From an uncultured Microbacterium sp. (GTDB taxonomy: Bacteria > Actinomycetota > Actinomycetes > Actinomycetales > Microbacteriaceae), in the NCBI RefSeq assembly GCF_947489255.1, contig NZ_CANLCY010000001.1:682001-746000 (forward strand): DNA of 64,000 bases, in the 5' to 3' direction. A model generated the notes under the pieces. The model was not told the DNA's origin. It saw only the letters and a list, made by a program, of their open reading frames with translations, and did not search any database. Shown here piece by piece: positions 36,837-45,016 of the stretch. Each line of letters starts with the position of its first letter. Position 1 is the first letter of the stretch. The translations under genes and the position numbers were made by a program.

Positions 36837-37229
36837 TCAGAGGGCTGATCGCCAACGGGCGAGGTGTGGAGGCAGATCGATGGTGAGGGTCGCCCAGAAG
36901 AGGGTGTCGTCCATGGCCCGGTAGCCACCGTGAGAGGCGATGTTCCGCATCGTGCGGATCGCGTTCGCCACATCGCTGGGCACCCCGCTCAGAAACGGCG
37001 CGAACTCCTCCACCTCGAAGAGAGCTGCAGAGCGGATGATCACCATCGACCCCGAAGCGTACGCCGGGGAGTTCCGTGTAAAGGCTTCTCGCCCGCCTGT
37101 CGTGGCGTGTTCGAGGAAAGTCTCGATCGCATCGAGACTCTCCGCGAAGTTCGCGCGAGCGGTGTCGGAGGGCGACGCATCGGTGCGGGGTGCGCGGCTG
37201 AACCGCCGCGGCCCCTCTGGCGCCGTCAC
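36837..37229 (-). CDS. HEPN-domain toxin (HepT-like)
   Basis: A 130-residue alpha-helical protein with the HEPN RNase motif R-x4-H in MRNIASHGGYRAMDD near residues 94-108 (consensus Rx4-6H with a Tyr nearby). The N-terminal ~25 residues are disordered. The GTG start overlaps the stop of the upstream nucleotidyltransferase gene (GTGA). In characterised MntA-HepT pairs the HEPN protein cuts RNA and the MNT protein silences it by adding AMP to a Tyr. The pairing is seen here; activity is inferred. Confidence 0.78.
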   Translation of the reverse strand: MTAPEGPRRFSRAPRTDASPSDTARANFAESLDAIETFLEHATTGGREAFTRNSPAYASGSMVIIRSAALFEVEEFAPFLSGVPSDVANAIRTMRNIASHGGYRAMDDTLFWATLTIDLPPHLARWRSAL

Positions 37230-37696
37230 AACGGCACCGTGACCGTCTCGTCGAGGAACGCGGGTCGGCCCTCGCCGTCGATGACGACATCCACGGGGAA
37301 GCCCGTGAGCGACTGCACGTCGTTCTGGAATCGTGCGATGTCGAAATAGCTTCGGCCGGGGGCGAGCTTCGCCACGAGATCGATGTCGGACGTGAAGTGG
37401 TCGGATCCGCGGGCCGCCGAGCCGAAGACGCGGATGTCGGCCACGCCCGATCGAGCGCCGGCGGCGACGATCTCCGCCGCATGCTCTTCGAGGGCGATGC
37501 TGGGGCGGTAATCGGCCGCGCGCAGGAGGCGTTCCAGCACCTCGGCGCTCACGGCCCGACGGCCGGCCTCGATGGCGGCGACGTGCGGCTGGCTCATGCC
37601 GGCGGATCGAGCGAGGTCGGCTTGCGACATTCCGCTGTCGAGGCGCGCGACCTTCACGAGTACTGCAGCGTTCTCAGGGTCGAACCGAGCGGCCAC
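37226..37696 (-). CDS. HTH-MNT fusion antitoxin (nucleotidyltransferase)
   Basis: A 156-residue protein with two parts. Residues about 12-60 are an XRE-type helix-turn-helix (MSQADLARSAGMSQPHVAAI). Residues about 85-156 are a minimal nucleotidyltransferase with the exact GSx10DxD motif, GSAARGSDHFTSDIDL. The GTG start is at 37696. An inverted repeat GTATACC/GGTATAC overlaps the translation start, and the HTH may bind it for autoregulation. It is the upstream partner of the HEPN gene. Confidence 0.85.
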   Translation of the reverse strand: MAARFDPENAAVLVKVARLDSGMSQADLARSAGMSQPHVAAIEAGRRAVSAEVLERLLRAADYRPSIALEEHAAEIVAAGARSGVADIRVFGSAARGSDHFTSDIDLVAKLAPGRSYFDIARFQNDVQSLTGFPVDVVIDGEGRPAFLDETVTVPL

Positions 37697-37697
37697 G

Positions 37698-37717
37698 GGT
37701 ATACCTCCGTGGTATAC
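37698..37717. promoter_or_regulatory. Palindromic operator at the toxin-antitoxin start
   Basis: GTATACC (37699-37705), TCCGT, GGTATAC (37711-37717) is a perfect inverted repeat just upstream of the GTG. The left side is itself the palindrome GGTATACC. Read on the coding strand, the ribosome-binding GGAGG lies partly in the loop. Confidence 0.65.
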
Positions 37718-37812
37718 GGTATCGGCTCAGGCGTGTCCCGTCGAGAGAACGACGCGCGGAGGGGGTCGAGCCGACCCTGGCCGGCGGGTCCGCAGGGGCG
37801 GGGCGCGAGACG

Positions 37813-37888
37813 TGGACGCGACGGCGGGAGTCGAACCCGCCACGCCTTCGGTTATGAGCCGAGGCCCGGGACCGCCCGGATCGCCGCG
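37813..37888 (-). tRNA. tRNA-like element with CAU anticodon, atypical
   Basis: On the minus strand, 37888 to 37816 gives 73 nt that fold like a tRNA: a 7-bp acceptor (CGCGGCG with CGTCGCG, one G-U), a 4-bp D stem, an anticodon stem with four pairs and one C-A mismatch, loop CTCATAA (anticodon CAU), T stem GCGGG/CCCGC with loop TTCGACT, then U73 and an encoded CCA (37813-37815). Odd points are A8-T9 in place of T8-A9, a 6-nt D loop without A14, and U73. It may be a divergent tRNA-Met, or a decayed or element-borne tRNA. Confidence 0.5.
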
Positions 37889-37969
37889 ATGTGCCCCCAC
37901 GCTAACCCGCACCGCCGGCACGGCGAAGGGTCGTTGCGGAGCGTGACGAGAGGTGTCGCCGTGTGTCGC

Positions 37970-38620
37970 TCAGCCCCGGCGCCGACCGTCGAGGATCGCC
38001 CGCGTCGAGTGCTCGAGGTGCGCGCGCACGGCGTGCTCGGGGTCTCGCAGCGCCTCGGTCACGTAGGCGCGATGCTCCTCGGTGAGGGCGCCGGGCGCGT
38101 ACGCGGGGCGCACGTGCGTCAGCAGCAAATGCATCTCGGAGTCGAGGCGGCGGTACTCCTCGGCGATCCGCGGGCTGCCGGCGGCCTCGACGAGAGCGAG
38201 GTGCACGCGCGCGTGCGCGGCGAGCGTCGCGGTCCAGTCGCCCGACGCCTCGGCCGCCTCCAAGGCGTCGAGTGCCGAGTCGACACCGGGAGGATGGATG
38301 CCGCGGTCGCGGACGATCCGCAGAGCCTCGGTCTCGAGCGCGCACCGCAGCTGCTGCAGCGCGACGAGCGCATCGTCGTCGAGCGACGACACCCGCACGC
38401 CGCGGTAGGGCTCGGCGGTGGCGAGTCGCTCGGCGGTGAGGCGCGCGAGCGCGGTCCGCGCCGTGTGGCGCGAGACGCCGTAGACGGCGCTGAGATCCTC
38501 CTCGCGCAGGGGCGTGCCGGGGGCGAGATCTCCCGACAGGATGCCGGCGCGCACGGCGTCGGCGACGACATCGGTCGTGCGGGGGCCCGGTGCGGGGGCG
38601 TCAGGCGCGAGCCGTGGCAT
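37970..38620 (-). CDS. GntR-family regulator, FadR/FCD type
   Basis: A 216-residue regulator. The winged HTH is in residues about 15-78 (AVRAGILSGDLAPGTPLREE, DLSAVYGVSRHTARTALARL). The all-helical FCD ligand domain follows with EYRRLDSEMHLLL and the metal/ligand-type His in EEHRAYVTEALR. It overlaps the 3' end of the DMT exporter gene by 20 bp, so the two form an operon. Its likely operator is the GntR-type palindrome upstream of the exporter. Confidence 0.88.
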   Translation of the reverse strand: MPRLAPDAPAPGPRTTDVVADAVRAGILSGDLAPGTPLREEDLSAVYGVSRHTARTALARLTAERLATAEPYRGVRVSSLDDDALVALQQLRCALETEALRIVRDRGIHPPGVDSALDALEAAEASGDWTATLAAHARVHLALVEAAGSPRIAEEYRRLDSEMHLLLTHVRPAYAPGALTEEHRAYVTEALRDPEHAVRAHLEHSTRAILDGRRRG

Positions 38621-39506
38621 CCGGGACCTCCTGACGTCGGCGAGCGGGGGCGGAGACCACGGCGAGACCCACGGCGATCAGCGCCAGGCCGAGGGCGCTG
38701 ACCGGTGTCAGCTGTTCGTGCAGCACGAGAAGGCCGAGGAGAGTGGCCGCGAGAGGCTCGGCGAGGGTGAGCGTCGACACCGTCACCGCGCTGAGGCGCG
38801 CGAGTCCCCACCCGAAGAGGAGGTAGGCGATCGCGGTGGTGACGACGCCGAGCCAGAGCGCGAGCGCGAGGCCGTCGGGGGTGAGCAACCAGCCCGTGCC
38901 CGCGAAGAGCAGGACCGGGACGCTCGCGACCGCGGCCACGCCGAACACGGTTCCCATCACGCGCGTGGAGTCCCACCCCCTCTCGATCAGCGCCTTGCCG
39001 CACACCGTGTAGAGGGCGTACGACATTCCGGCGCCCACCGAGCCGAGCAGTCCGCCGGGGGCGAGGGCGACGGCGCCGCCGGTCACCCCCGACACCAGCA
39101 CCACTCCCGCGAGGGCTATGGCGGTGGCGAGCATCCAGCGCGGGGAGGGGGCGCGGCGCAGGCGCACGGCATCCACGATCCCCGTCGCGATCGGCGCCGA
39201 GCCGAGAGCGACGACCGTGCCGATGGCGACGCCGTTCTCGCGCGTGCCGAGGAAGAACAGCGGCTGATACGCCAGGACACCGATCGCGCCGACCGCGATG
39301 AGCGCGGCCGTCGATGCGCGCGTCCCCGTCGCGGGGCGGGACGGGGACCGGCGCGCGAGGGCGATGAGACCCAGGATGCCGCCGCCGAGCACGATGCGCG
39401 CCGCGCCGACCGCGATGGGCGAGGCGTCGACTCCGGCGAGGGCTTGCGCGGTGCCCGTGGTGGAGAAGCACAGCGCGGCGGCGAGGATCGCGAACGCGGG
39501 AAGCAT
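38601..39506 (-). CDS. EamA/DMT-family exporter
   Basis: A 301-residue inner-membrane protein with ten helices in two EamA repeats (MLPAFAILAAALCFSTTGTA at the start, LAEPLAATLLGLLVLHEQLT in the second repeat). The transported metabolite is unknown. ATG at 39506 is chosen because it follows the palindromic operator; a TTG at 39524 inside that operator would add six residues. It is cotranscribed with the FCD-type GntR gene. Confidence 0.88.
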   Translation of the reverse strand: MLPAFAILAAALCFSTTGTAQALAGVDASPIAVGAARIVLGGGILGLIALARRSPSRPATGTRASTAALIAVGAIGVLAYQPLFFLGTRENGVAIGTVVALGSAPIATGIVDAVRLRRAPSPRWMLATAIALAGVVLVSGVTGGAVALAPGGLLGSVGAGMSYALYTVCGKALIERGWDSTRVMGTVFGVAAVASVPVLLFAGTGWLLTPDGLALALWLGVVTTAIAYLLFGWGLARLSAVTVSTLTLAEPLAATLLGLLVLHEQLTPVSALGLALIAVGLAVVSAPARRRQEVPDATARA

Positions 39507-39531
39507 GGATGGATTGTTACACAATCCATCC
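39507..39531. promoter_or_regulatory. GntR-type operator
   Basis: A perfect 11-bp inverted repeat, GGATGGATTGT (39507-39517), TAC, ACAATCCATCC (39521-39531). The centre TTGTTACACAA fits the FadR-subfamily consensus TnGTnnnACnA. It touches the start codon of the exporter, so binding would block its transcription. Confidence 0.85.
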
Positions 39532-39536
39532 CGCGA

Positions 39537-39974
39537 TCACGACCGGAGGGCCGCCACCATCGAGCGCAAAGCCTGGAGGGCCGCTTCCTGCTCGACATCA
39601 GTCATCCCGCTCAGCATGCGGCGCTCGACGTCGCGGACCGCCGCGCTCGCCGCGCCCAACGCGCGATGGCCTTTCTCCGTCAGGCGTGTCGGCAAGGCCT
39701 TCCCGACGGTCGGCGTGTCGGCTCGCTCGACGATCCCCTCGCTCTCGAGCGCCTGCAGGAGCACGTTCATCGACTGGCGCGTGACGAAGGCCCCGCGCGC
39801 GAGGTCGGAATTCGACAGGCCGGGTCGCTGCGCGAGCAGTTCGAGGCAGGAGTAGTGCGTGATCGTCATCCCGAGGGGGCGCAGCACGTCTTCCATGGCT
39901 ACGCGCAGGGCGCTCGCCGCCTCTTTGAGCAGGTAACCGAGGGAGGTGTCGAGGTGGATCCGCTCTTGCGCCAT
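39537..39974 (-). CDS. MarR-family transcriptional regulator
   Basis: A 145-residue winged-helix repressor: SLGYLLKEAASALRVAMEDV, the HTH LSNSDLARGAFVTRQSMNVL, and the wing ERADTPTVGKALPTRLTEKG. It diverges from a VOC-family gene, with two palindromes in the 57-bp gap. The start ATG at 39974 lies inside the first palindrome, suggesting autorepression. The inducer is unknown. Confidence 0.9.
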   Translation of the reverse strand: MAQERIHLDTSLGYLLKEAASALRVAMEDVLRPLGMTITHYSCLELLAQRPGLSNSDLARGAFVTRQSMNVLLQALESEGIVERADTPTVGKALPTRLTEKGHRALGAASAAVRDVERRMLSGMTDVEQEAALQALRSMVAALRS

Positions 39975-40014
39975 GTCAGTATTCTGACATACAGTGAGTG
40001 TCAGATAACTGACA
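39973..40014. promoter_or_regulatory. Two tandem MarR operators
   Basis: Site 1: ATGTCAG-TATT-CTGACAT (39973-39990), perfect. Site 2: TGTCAG-ATAA-CTGACA (39999-40014), perfect, with the same half-site TGTCAG. Both are in the divergent marR/VOC promoter. Confidence 0.85.
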
Positions 40015-40031
40015 TAGACCAAGGAGCTGAC

Positions 40032-40400
40032 ATGCCCGTCACCGGACCCGACTTCATTTCCCTGCAGGTGCGCGACCTCGCCGCCTCCCACGCCTTCTAC
40101 GAGCGCTACCTCGGTCTCGAGCGTTCGCCCGCGGGCCCGCCCCACGCCGTCGTGTTCACGACCGCGCCGATCGCCTTCGCGCTGCGCGACCTCGCGCCGG
40201 GGACCGACCTCAGCGGCGTCTCGCAGCCCGGGGTCGGCGTCGCGCTGTGGCTGCACGCCACCGACGTGCAGGCGATCCACGACGCGCTCCTCGCCGGCGG
40301 CCACCGCATCGTGATGGATCCGATCGACGGCCCCTTCGGTCGCACCTTCACCTTCGCCGACCCCGACGGCTACCACGTCACCCTTCACGATCGCGGCTGA
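40032..40400 (+). CDS. VOC-family (glyoxalase/bleomycin-resistance-like) protein
   Basis: A 122-residue vicinal-oxygen-chelate protein with two beta-alpha-beta3 halves (FISLQVRDLAASHAFYERYL; GPFGRTFTFADPDGYHVTLH). The start has AAGGAG five bases upstream. It diverges from the marR gene with shared operators, so it is likely induced when the MarR ligand appears. A ligand-binding or detoxifying role is inferred; the substrate is unknown. Confidence 0.9.
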   Translation: MPVTGPDFISLQVRDLAASHAFYERYLGLERSPAGPPHAVVFTTAPIAFALRDLAPGTDLSGVSQPGVGVALWLHATDVQAIHDALLAGGHRIVMDPIDGPFGRTFTFADPDGYHVTLHDRG

Positions 40401-40502
40401 GCGGCATCCCGGGGTGTCCCGCGGGCGGGGCCCGCCCGGCACGGCGCTCGAGCCCCGGTCGCCCCGAGCGGACGTCCAGCCTGCGCCGGGTAACGTTGGC
40501 GC

Positions 40503-41489
40503 ATGGCGACGACGGCGGGGCGAGGCATCCTGGCCCTGGGCGTCGCCGGCATCCTCCTCGCCTTCGGCGCCGTGATCGCCGTGCTGGTGGATCCCTTCGC
40601 GCGCGTGCCCATGATGGTCGACTCGACGACCGAGTGGCTTGCGCGCGCGCTTCTCGCTCTCGGCGTCGCGTGGCTCGTGATCGGCATGCTCGCGGCCCGC
40701 ACGAGCCTGGTCCGACGGCCCGGAGCCGCCGCCGCCCGCGCGACGTGGATCGCTTCGACGCGCCCGTGGCGCGCGCGCGAGTCGAGCCTGGGCGTGCTGC
40801 CGCTGGATCGCTGGCTCATGATCCTCGTACCCGGTGGGCTGCTCGTGACCACGCGCATCGTGCAGACCCCGCGTGACGGACTGCTCGGCGTCGCCATCGC
40901 GATCCTCGGGTGGCTGCTGTTCGCCACGGCTGTGCGACTGCTGCTCGGCCGCCGGTCGCCCTGGCCGATCATCGCGGCGGTCGGGGGAGCGCTGGTGTTG
41001 CGCTGCGTCGTCGCGCTCCTCGCGGTGGCCCTGTCGGGTCCCGACGGCGTGTGGCCGTCGCTCTGGGCGGTGCCGGCCGTGCGCGTCCTCTACCTGATGG
41101 TGGCCTTCGCCCTCGTGGCCTGGGTCTTCGTCGCCGCGGGCTGGTCGCTCGCTCCGCAGCTCGGTCGCCCCCGCGCAGCGGGCATCACCCTCGCCGGCAT
41201 GGGGATCGGCTACGCGCTGCCGGCGGCCACCGTCGCCTTCGCGGGCGCGGGTGACGCCCTCCGTTCGTGGAACGAGCAGATCGGCATCCTGCCCTGGGAT
41301 CTCGCCCGCCTGACCGGGATGCGCGACGGCGCCTTCCCCGTGGAACTCGTGAGCGTCACGGCCGTGATCGGCGCGATCGCCACGATCGTCGGCATCCTGC
41401 TCGCTCTGCCGCGTCGCATCTTCGAACGCCGCGCACGCCGAGGCTCAGCCGCCGAGGGGCGCCCGGGCGGTCAGCGGCCCAGCGTCTGA
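40503..41489 (+). CDS. Multi-pass membrane protein of unknown function
   Basis: A 328-residue protein with about eight hydrophobic segments (GILALGVAGILLAFGAVIAV at about 8-27, then others near 42-60, 105-120, 128-145, 158-178 and 198-222, and a final pair near 230 and 290-308). The C-terminus is basic. I recognise no family or catalytic motif. It stands alone on the plus strand and overlaps the yccF-like gene by 19 bp at its end (convergent). Confidence 0.75.
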   Translation: MATTAGRGILALGVAGILLAFGAVIAVLVDPFARVPMMVDSTTEWLARALLALGVAWLVIGMLAARTSLVRRPGAAAARATWIASTRPWRARESSLGVLPLDRWLMILVPGGLLVTTRIVQTPRDGLLGVAIAILGWLLFATAVRLLLGRRSPWPIIAAVGGALVLRCVVALLAVALSGPDGVWPSLWAVPAVRVLYLMVAFALVAWVFVAAGWSLAPQLGRPRAAGITLAGMGIGYALPAATVAFAGAGDALRSWNEQIGILPWDLARLTGMRDGAFPVELVSVTAVIGAIATIVGILLALPRRIFERRARRGSAAEGRPGGQRPSV

Positions 41490-41878
41490 TCGAAGGGTCC
41501 GCCGCGGCGGATGTCGCGCACCTCTTTGCCGAGCGGGAAGAGCGAGACCGGCACGAGCTTGAAGTTGGCGATGCCGAGCGGGATGCCGATGATCGTCACG
41601 CACAGCAGGAGCCCCGTCACGATGTGCTCGAGCGCGAGCCACCAGCCCGCGAGCACGACCCATACGAGGTTGCCGAGGAACGACCCGACGCCCGCCGTCG
41701 GCTTCGCCACGATCTCGCGACCGAAGGGCCAGAGGGCGTAGAGACCGATGCGGAAAGCGGCGATGCCCCACGGAATCGTGACGATCAGGATGCAGAGCAC
41801 GATCCCCGCGGCGAGGTAGCTGAGGAAGAGCCAGAAGCCCGAGAGCACCAGCCAGAGGACGTTGAGGATCAGGCGCAT
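41471..41878 (-). CDS. yccF: YccF-domain membrane protein
   Basis: A 135-residue protein with two YccF repeats: RLILNVLWLVLSGFWLFLSY, then VTIPWGIAAFRIGLYALWPFG, repeated as LVWVVLAGWWLALEH and TIIGIPLGIANFKLVPVSLFP. The TIPxG and FRIGxxALWPFG motifs define the family. The function is unknown. The ATG at 41878 matches the E. coli start. Confidence 0.92.
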   Translation of the reverse strand: MRLILNVLWLVLSGFWLFLSYLAAGIVLCILIVTIPWGIAAFRIGLYALWPFGREIVAKPTAGVGSFLGNLVWVVLAGWWLALEHIVTGLLLCVTIIGIPLGIANFKLVPVSLFPLGKEVRDIRRGGPFDQTLGR

Positions 41879-42013
41879 GCCCCCATTGTGTCGATCGAGG
41901 GTGTGAGCGCGCGGGGTTTGACAGCGACTAACCCCGGCTCGGCCGCCGCGCAACCGCCCTCGCACCGTCACCCGGCGGGGCTAGCGTGAGGGTCCCGAGG
42001 GAAGGAATCCACC

Positions 42014-42490
42014 ATGTCCGACGTCACCCGTGCCACCCCCGAACGCCGCGTCCTGTCGAGCTTCAGCGACTACACGGGGGCTCAGGCCGCCGTCGATCGC
42101 CTCTCCGACGCCGGGTTCCCCGTCGAGCACACCGCCATCGTCGGGCACGGCGTGCGGATCGTCGAGCAGGTCACGGGTCGCATGACCCGGGGCCGGGCAG
42201 CGCTGCTCGGCGCCGCATCGGGCGCATGGTTCGGCCTGATGATCGGGGTGCTGATCGGTCTGCTGAGCGTGGGCGGGTTCCTCGGGTTCGTCCTGCTGGG
42301 CCTCGTGCTCGGCGCCGTCTGGGGCGCGGTCTTCGGCTTCGCCGGGCACGCCTTCACGGGCGGTCGCCGTGACTTCTCGTCGGTGCAGGGCTTCGAGGCC
42401 GAGCGCTGGGACGTGACGGTGGATGCCGAGCACTTCTCGCGCGCGCAGTCGCTGCTGTCGTCGGGAGCCGCCGGCGAGGCGCGCGCGTAA
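42014..42490 (+). CDS. General stress protein, 17M-like (YflT) domain
   Basis: A 158-residue protein. The N-terminal domain (VLSSFSDYTGAQAAVDRLSD, FPVEHTAIVGHGVRIVEQV) resembles the Bacillus GSP17M fold. A double-glycine hydrophobic hairpin follows at about 66-115 (LGAASGAWFGLMIGVLIGLL). The ATG has GAAGGA eight bases upstream. The role in stress is inferred from the family only. It lies 49 bp before the helicase gene. Confidence 0.83.
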   Translation: MSDVTRATPERRVLSSFSDYTGAQAAVDRLSDAGFPVEHTAIVGHGVRIVEQVTGRMTRGRAALLGAASGAWFGLMIGVLIGLLSVGGFLGFVLLGLVLGAVWGAVFGFAGHAFTGGRRDFSSVQGFEAERWDVTVDAEHFSRAQSLLSSGAAGEARA

Positions 42491-42539
42491 CGTCGTCGCG
42501 GGGCCGATGTCGGAGGCCCCGCCTAGACTTGGACGCGCC

Positions 42540-44972
42540 ATGACCGACGCCTCCACGCCCCTCATCGTCGGCGGTTCCGCACCGTCGGCCGCCCGACCCG
42601 ACGCCGACCTGCTCGAGGGGCTGAACGGCCCGCAGCGGGAGGCCGTCACCTACCGGGGTCAGGCGCTGCTCATCGTCGCGGGCGCCGGATCGGGCAAGAC
42701 GAGCGTGCTCACCCGCCGCATCGCCTCTCTGCTGCGCACGCGCGAGGCGTACCCGAGCCAGATCCTCGCGATCACCTTCACCAACAAGGCCGCCGGCGAG
42801 ATGCGCGAGCGCGTCCACCAGCTCATCGGGCAGAAGGCCGACGGCATGTGGATCTCGACGTTCCACTCGGCGTGCGTGCGCATCCTCCGTCGTGAGGCCG
42901 AGCAATTCGGCTTCACCAAGTCGTTCACCATCTACGACTCCGGCGACTCGCGTGCGCTCATCAAGCGCCTCGTGAAAGAGCACGAGGGCGACTCGTTCGG
43001 TCTCACCCCCGCGGGCACGCAGAGCCGCATCTCGAAGCTCAAGAACGAACTGGCGGACGCCGAGTCGTACGCCCGCTCCGCCAACATGAGCGACCCCGCC
43101 GAGCGGGTGTTCGTCGAGATCTTCGGCTCGTACCAGCGCGAGCTGCAGCGGGCCAACGCGTTCGACTTCGACGACCTGATCGCGCAGACGGTCTACCTCT
43201 TCCGCGCGTTTCCGCAGGTCGCCGACCGCTATCGCAAGCGGTTCCGGCACATCCTCGTCGACGAGTACCAAGACACCAACCACGCGCAGTACGCCCTCAT
43301 CCACGAGCTGACGCGAGCGCCCGGATCCGATGCCGAGCCGTTCTCCTCCGGCGGCATGATGATCTTCGACGCCGAGCCCGCCGGCGACGATGCCGCGTCG
43401 CTCACCGTCGTCGGTGACTCCGACCAGTCGATCTACGCGTTCCGCGGCGCCGACATCCGCAACATCAGCGAGTTCGAGCGCGATTACCCGGGCGCCAAGG
43501 TGGTGCTGCTCGAGCAGAACTACCGCTCGACGCAGAACATCCTGTCGGCGGCCAACGCGGTCATCGCGAACAACTTCGACCGCAAAGACAAGAAGCTGTG
43601 GACCGACGTCGGTGCGGGCGATCCCATCATCGGCTTCACCGGCTACTCGCAGCACGACGAGGCGCAGTTCGTCGCCGACGAGATCGAGGCGCTGCACAAG
43701 AAGGGCGTCGATTACTCGGGCGTCGCTGTCTTCTACCGCACCAACTCGCAGTCCCGTGCGCTGGAAGAGATCTTCATCCGCTCCGCGGTGCCCTACAAGA
43801 TCATGGGCGGCACCAAGTTCTACGAGCGCGCCGAGATCAAAGACGCCCTCGCCTACCTCGTCGCCGTCGCCAACCCCGCCGACTCGATGGCCCTCCGTCG
43901 CATCCTGAACCGCCCGCGTCGCGGCATCGGCGATGTCACCGAGACGGCCATCGCGCGCTACGCCGCCGAGCACGACATCACCTTCCGCGACGCGCTCGCC
44001 AACTCCGCCCAGCTCGGCGTCGGCCCCAAGCTGCAGAAGGCCATCGACCAGCTCGACGCGGTGCTCACCGAGGCCACGGCGGTCATGCTCCCGGCATCCG
44101 GAGAGCTCGCCCCCTCCACCTCGGTCACCGAGGGGCTCACGCTGCTGCTCAACAAGAGCGGCTACTTCGACGCCCTGCGCGCGAGTAAAGACCCGCAAGA
44201 CGAAGCGCGCCTCGAGAACCTCGACGAGCTCATCGCGGTGACGCGCGAGTTCGCCCGCAACAATCCCGAGGGCACGATCATCGACTTCCTCACCGAGGTG
44301 ACCCTGGTGGCGGATGCCGACGACCTCGACGACGCGTCGGGCTCGGTGTCGCTCATGACCCTGCACACCGCGAAGGGACTCGAGTACGACGCGGTGTTCC
44401 TCACCGGCGTCGAAGAAGACCTGTTGCCGCACCGCATCTCGGCCAACGAGCCGGGCGGGCCGCAGGAGGAGAGGCGCCTGTTCTACGTCGGCATCACGCG
44501 CGCGCGAAAGCGCCTGCACGTATCCCTCGCGATGACCCGCGCTCAGTTCGGCGAGGTCACCGTCGCCATGCCGAGCCGCTTCCTGCAGGAGATCCCCGCC
44601 GACCTCATCGACTGGCGACAGTCGCCGGGCGACGTCAACGGGCGTGGGGGATCCCAGTCGCGCGCGCTCAACGCGCGCGGACGCCGGCCCGGCCAGCCCG
44701 GGGGCGGCAACCGCTACGGCGACGACCTCGTTCCGCTGCCCAAGCGCGCGCCGGCCGATCCCAGCAAGTTCCCCAACCGCATCCCGGCCAAGGTGCGCGA
44801 CAACGGCGACATGGTCCTGGCCGCGGGCGATCGCATCCGGCACGACGACTTCGGCGAGGGCCGCGTGGATGCCGTGACCGGCGAGGGCGCGAAGCGCGTC
44901 GCGCACGTGCGCTTCGACACCGTGGGGCCGAAGAAGCTGCTGGTGAAGATCGCGCCGATCGCGAAGCTGTAG
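42540..44972 (+). CDS. pcrA: ATP-dependent DNA helicase UvrD/PcrA
   Basis: An 810-residue superfamily 1A helicase for nucleotide-excision repair and replication restart. The motifs in order are Q-motif LNGPQREAV, Walker A VAGAGSGKTSVL (about 45-56), ITFTNKAAGEM, Walker B VDEYQDTN, SDQSIYAFRGAD, EQNYRST, TLHTAKGLEYDAVF and VGITRARKRL. A 25-residue insert between DEYQDTN and SDQSIYAF is usual in actinobacterial PcrA. The C-terminus has the GDRIRHDDFGEGRVDAV Tudor-like RNA-polymerase-binding tail. ATG at 42540 is used; ATG at 42507 is possible. Confidence 0.97.
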   Translation: MTDASTPLIVGGSAPSAARPDADLLEGLNGPQREAVTYRGQALLIVAGAGSGKTSVLTRRIASLLRTREAYPSQILAITFTNKAAGEMRERVHQLIGQKADGMWISTFHSACVRILRREAEQFGFTKSFTIYDSGDSRALIKRLVKEHEGDSFGLTPAGTQSRISKLKNELADAESYARSANMSDPAERVFVEIFGSYQRELQRANAFDFDDLIAQTVYLFRAFPQVADRYRKRFRHILVDEYQDTNHAQYALIHELTRAPGSDAEPFSSGGMMIFDAEPAGDDAASLTVVGDSDQSIYAFRGADIRNISEFERDYPGAKVVLLEQNYRSTQNILSAANAVIANNFDRKDKKLWTDVGAGDPIIGFTGYSQHDEAQFVADEIEALHKKGVDYSGVAVFYRTNSQSRALEEIFIRSAVPYKIMGGTKFYERAEIKDALAYLVAVANPADSMALRRILNRPRRGIGDVTETAIARYAAEHDITFRDALANSAQLGVGPKLQKAIDQLDAVLTEATAVMLPASGELAPSTSVTEGLTLLLNKSGYFDALRASKDPQDEARLENLDELIAVTREFARNNPEGTIIDFLTEVTLVADADDLDDASGSVSLMTLHTAKGLEYDAVFLTGVEEDLLPHRISANEPGGPQEERRLFYVGITRARKRLHVSLAMTRAQFGEVTVAMPSRFLQEIPADLIDWRQSPGDVNGRGGSQSRALNARGRRPGQPGGGNRYGDDLVPLPKRAPADPSKFPNRIPAKVRDNGDMVLAAGDRIRHDDFGEGRVDAVTGEGAKRVAHVRFDTVGPKKLLVKIAPIAKL

Positions 44973-45016
44973 CCGCCGCGACGGAGCGCGCGCATCGCGC
45001 CGGGCGCTGAATATTC

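Noticed and set aside
37727..37946. Small open frames across the tRNA-like element
   Set aside because: They arise from the T-arm and anticodon sequence read as codons and have no support as genes.
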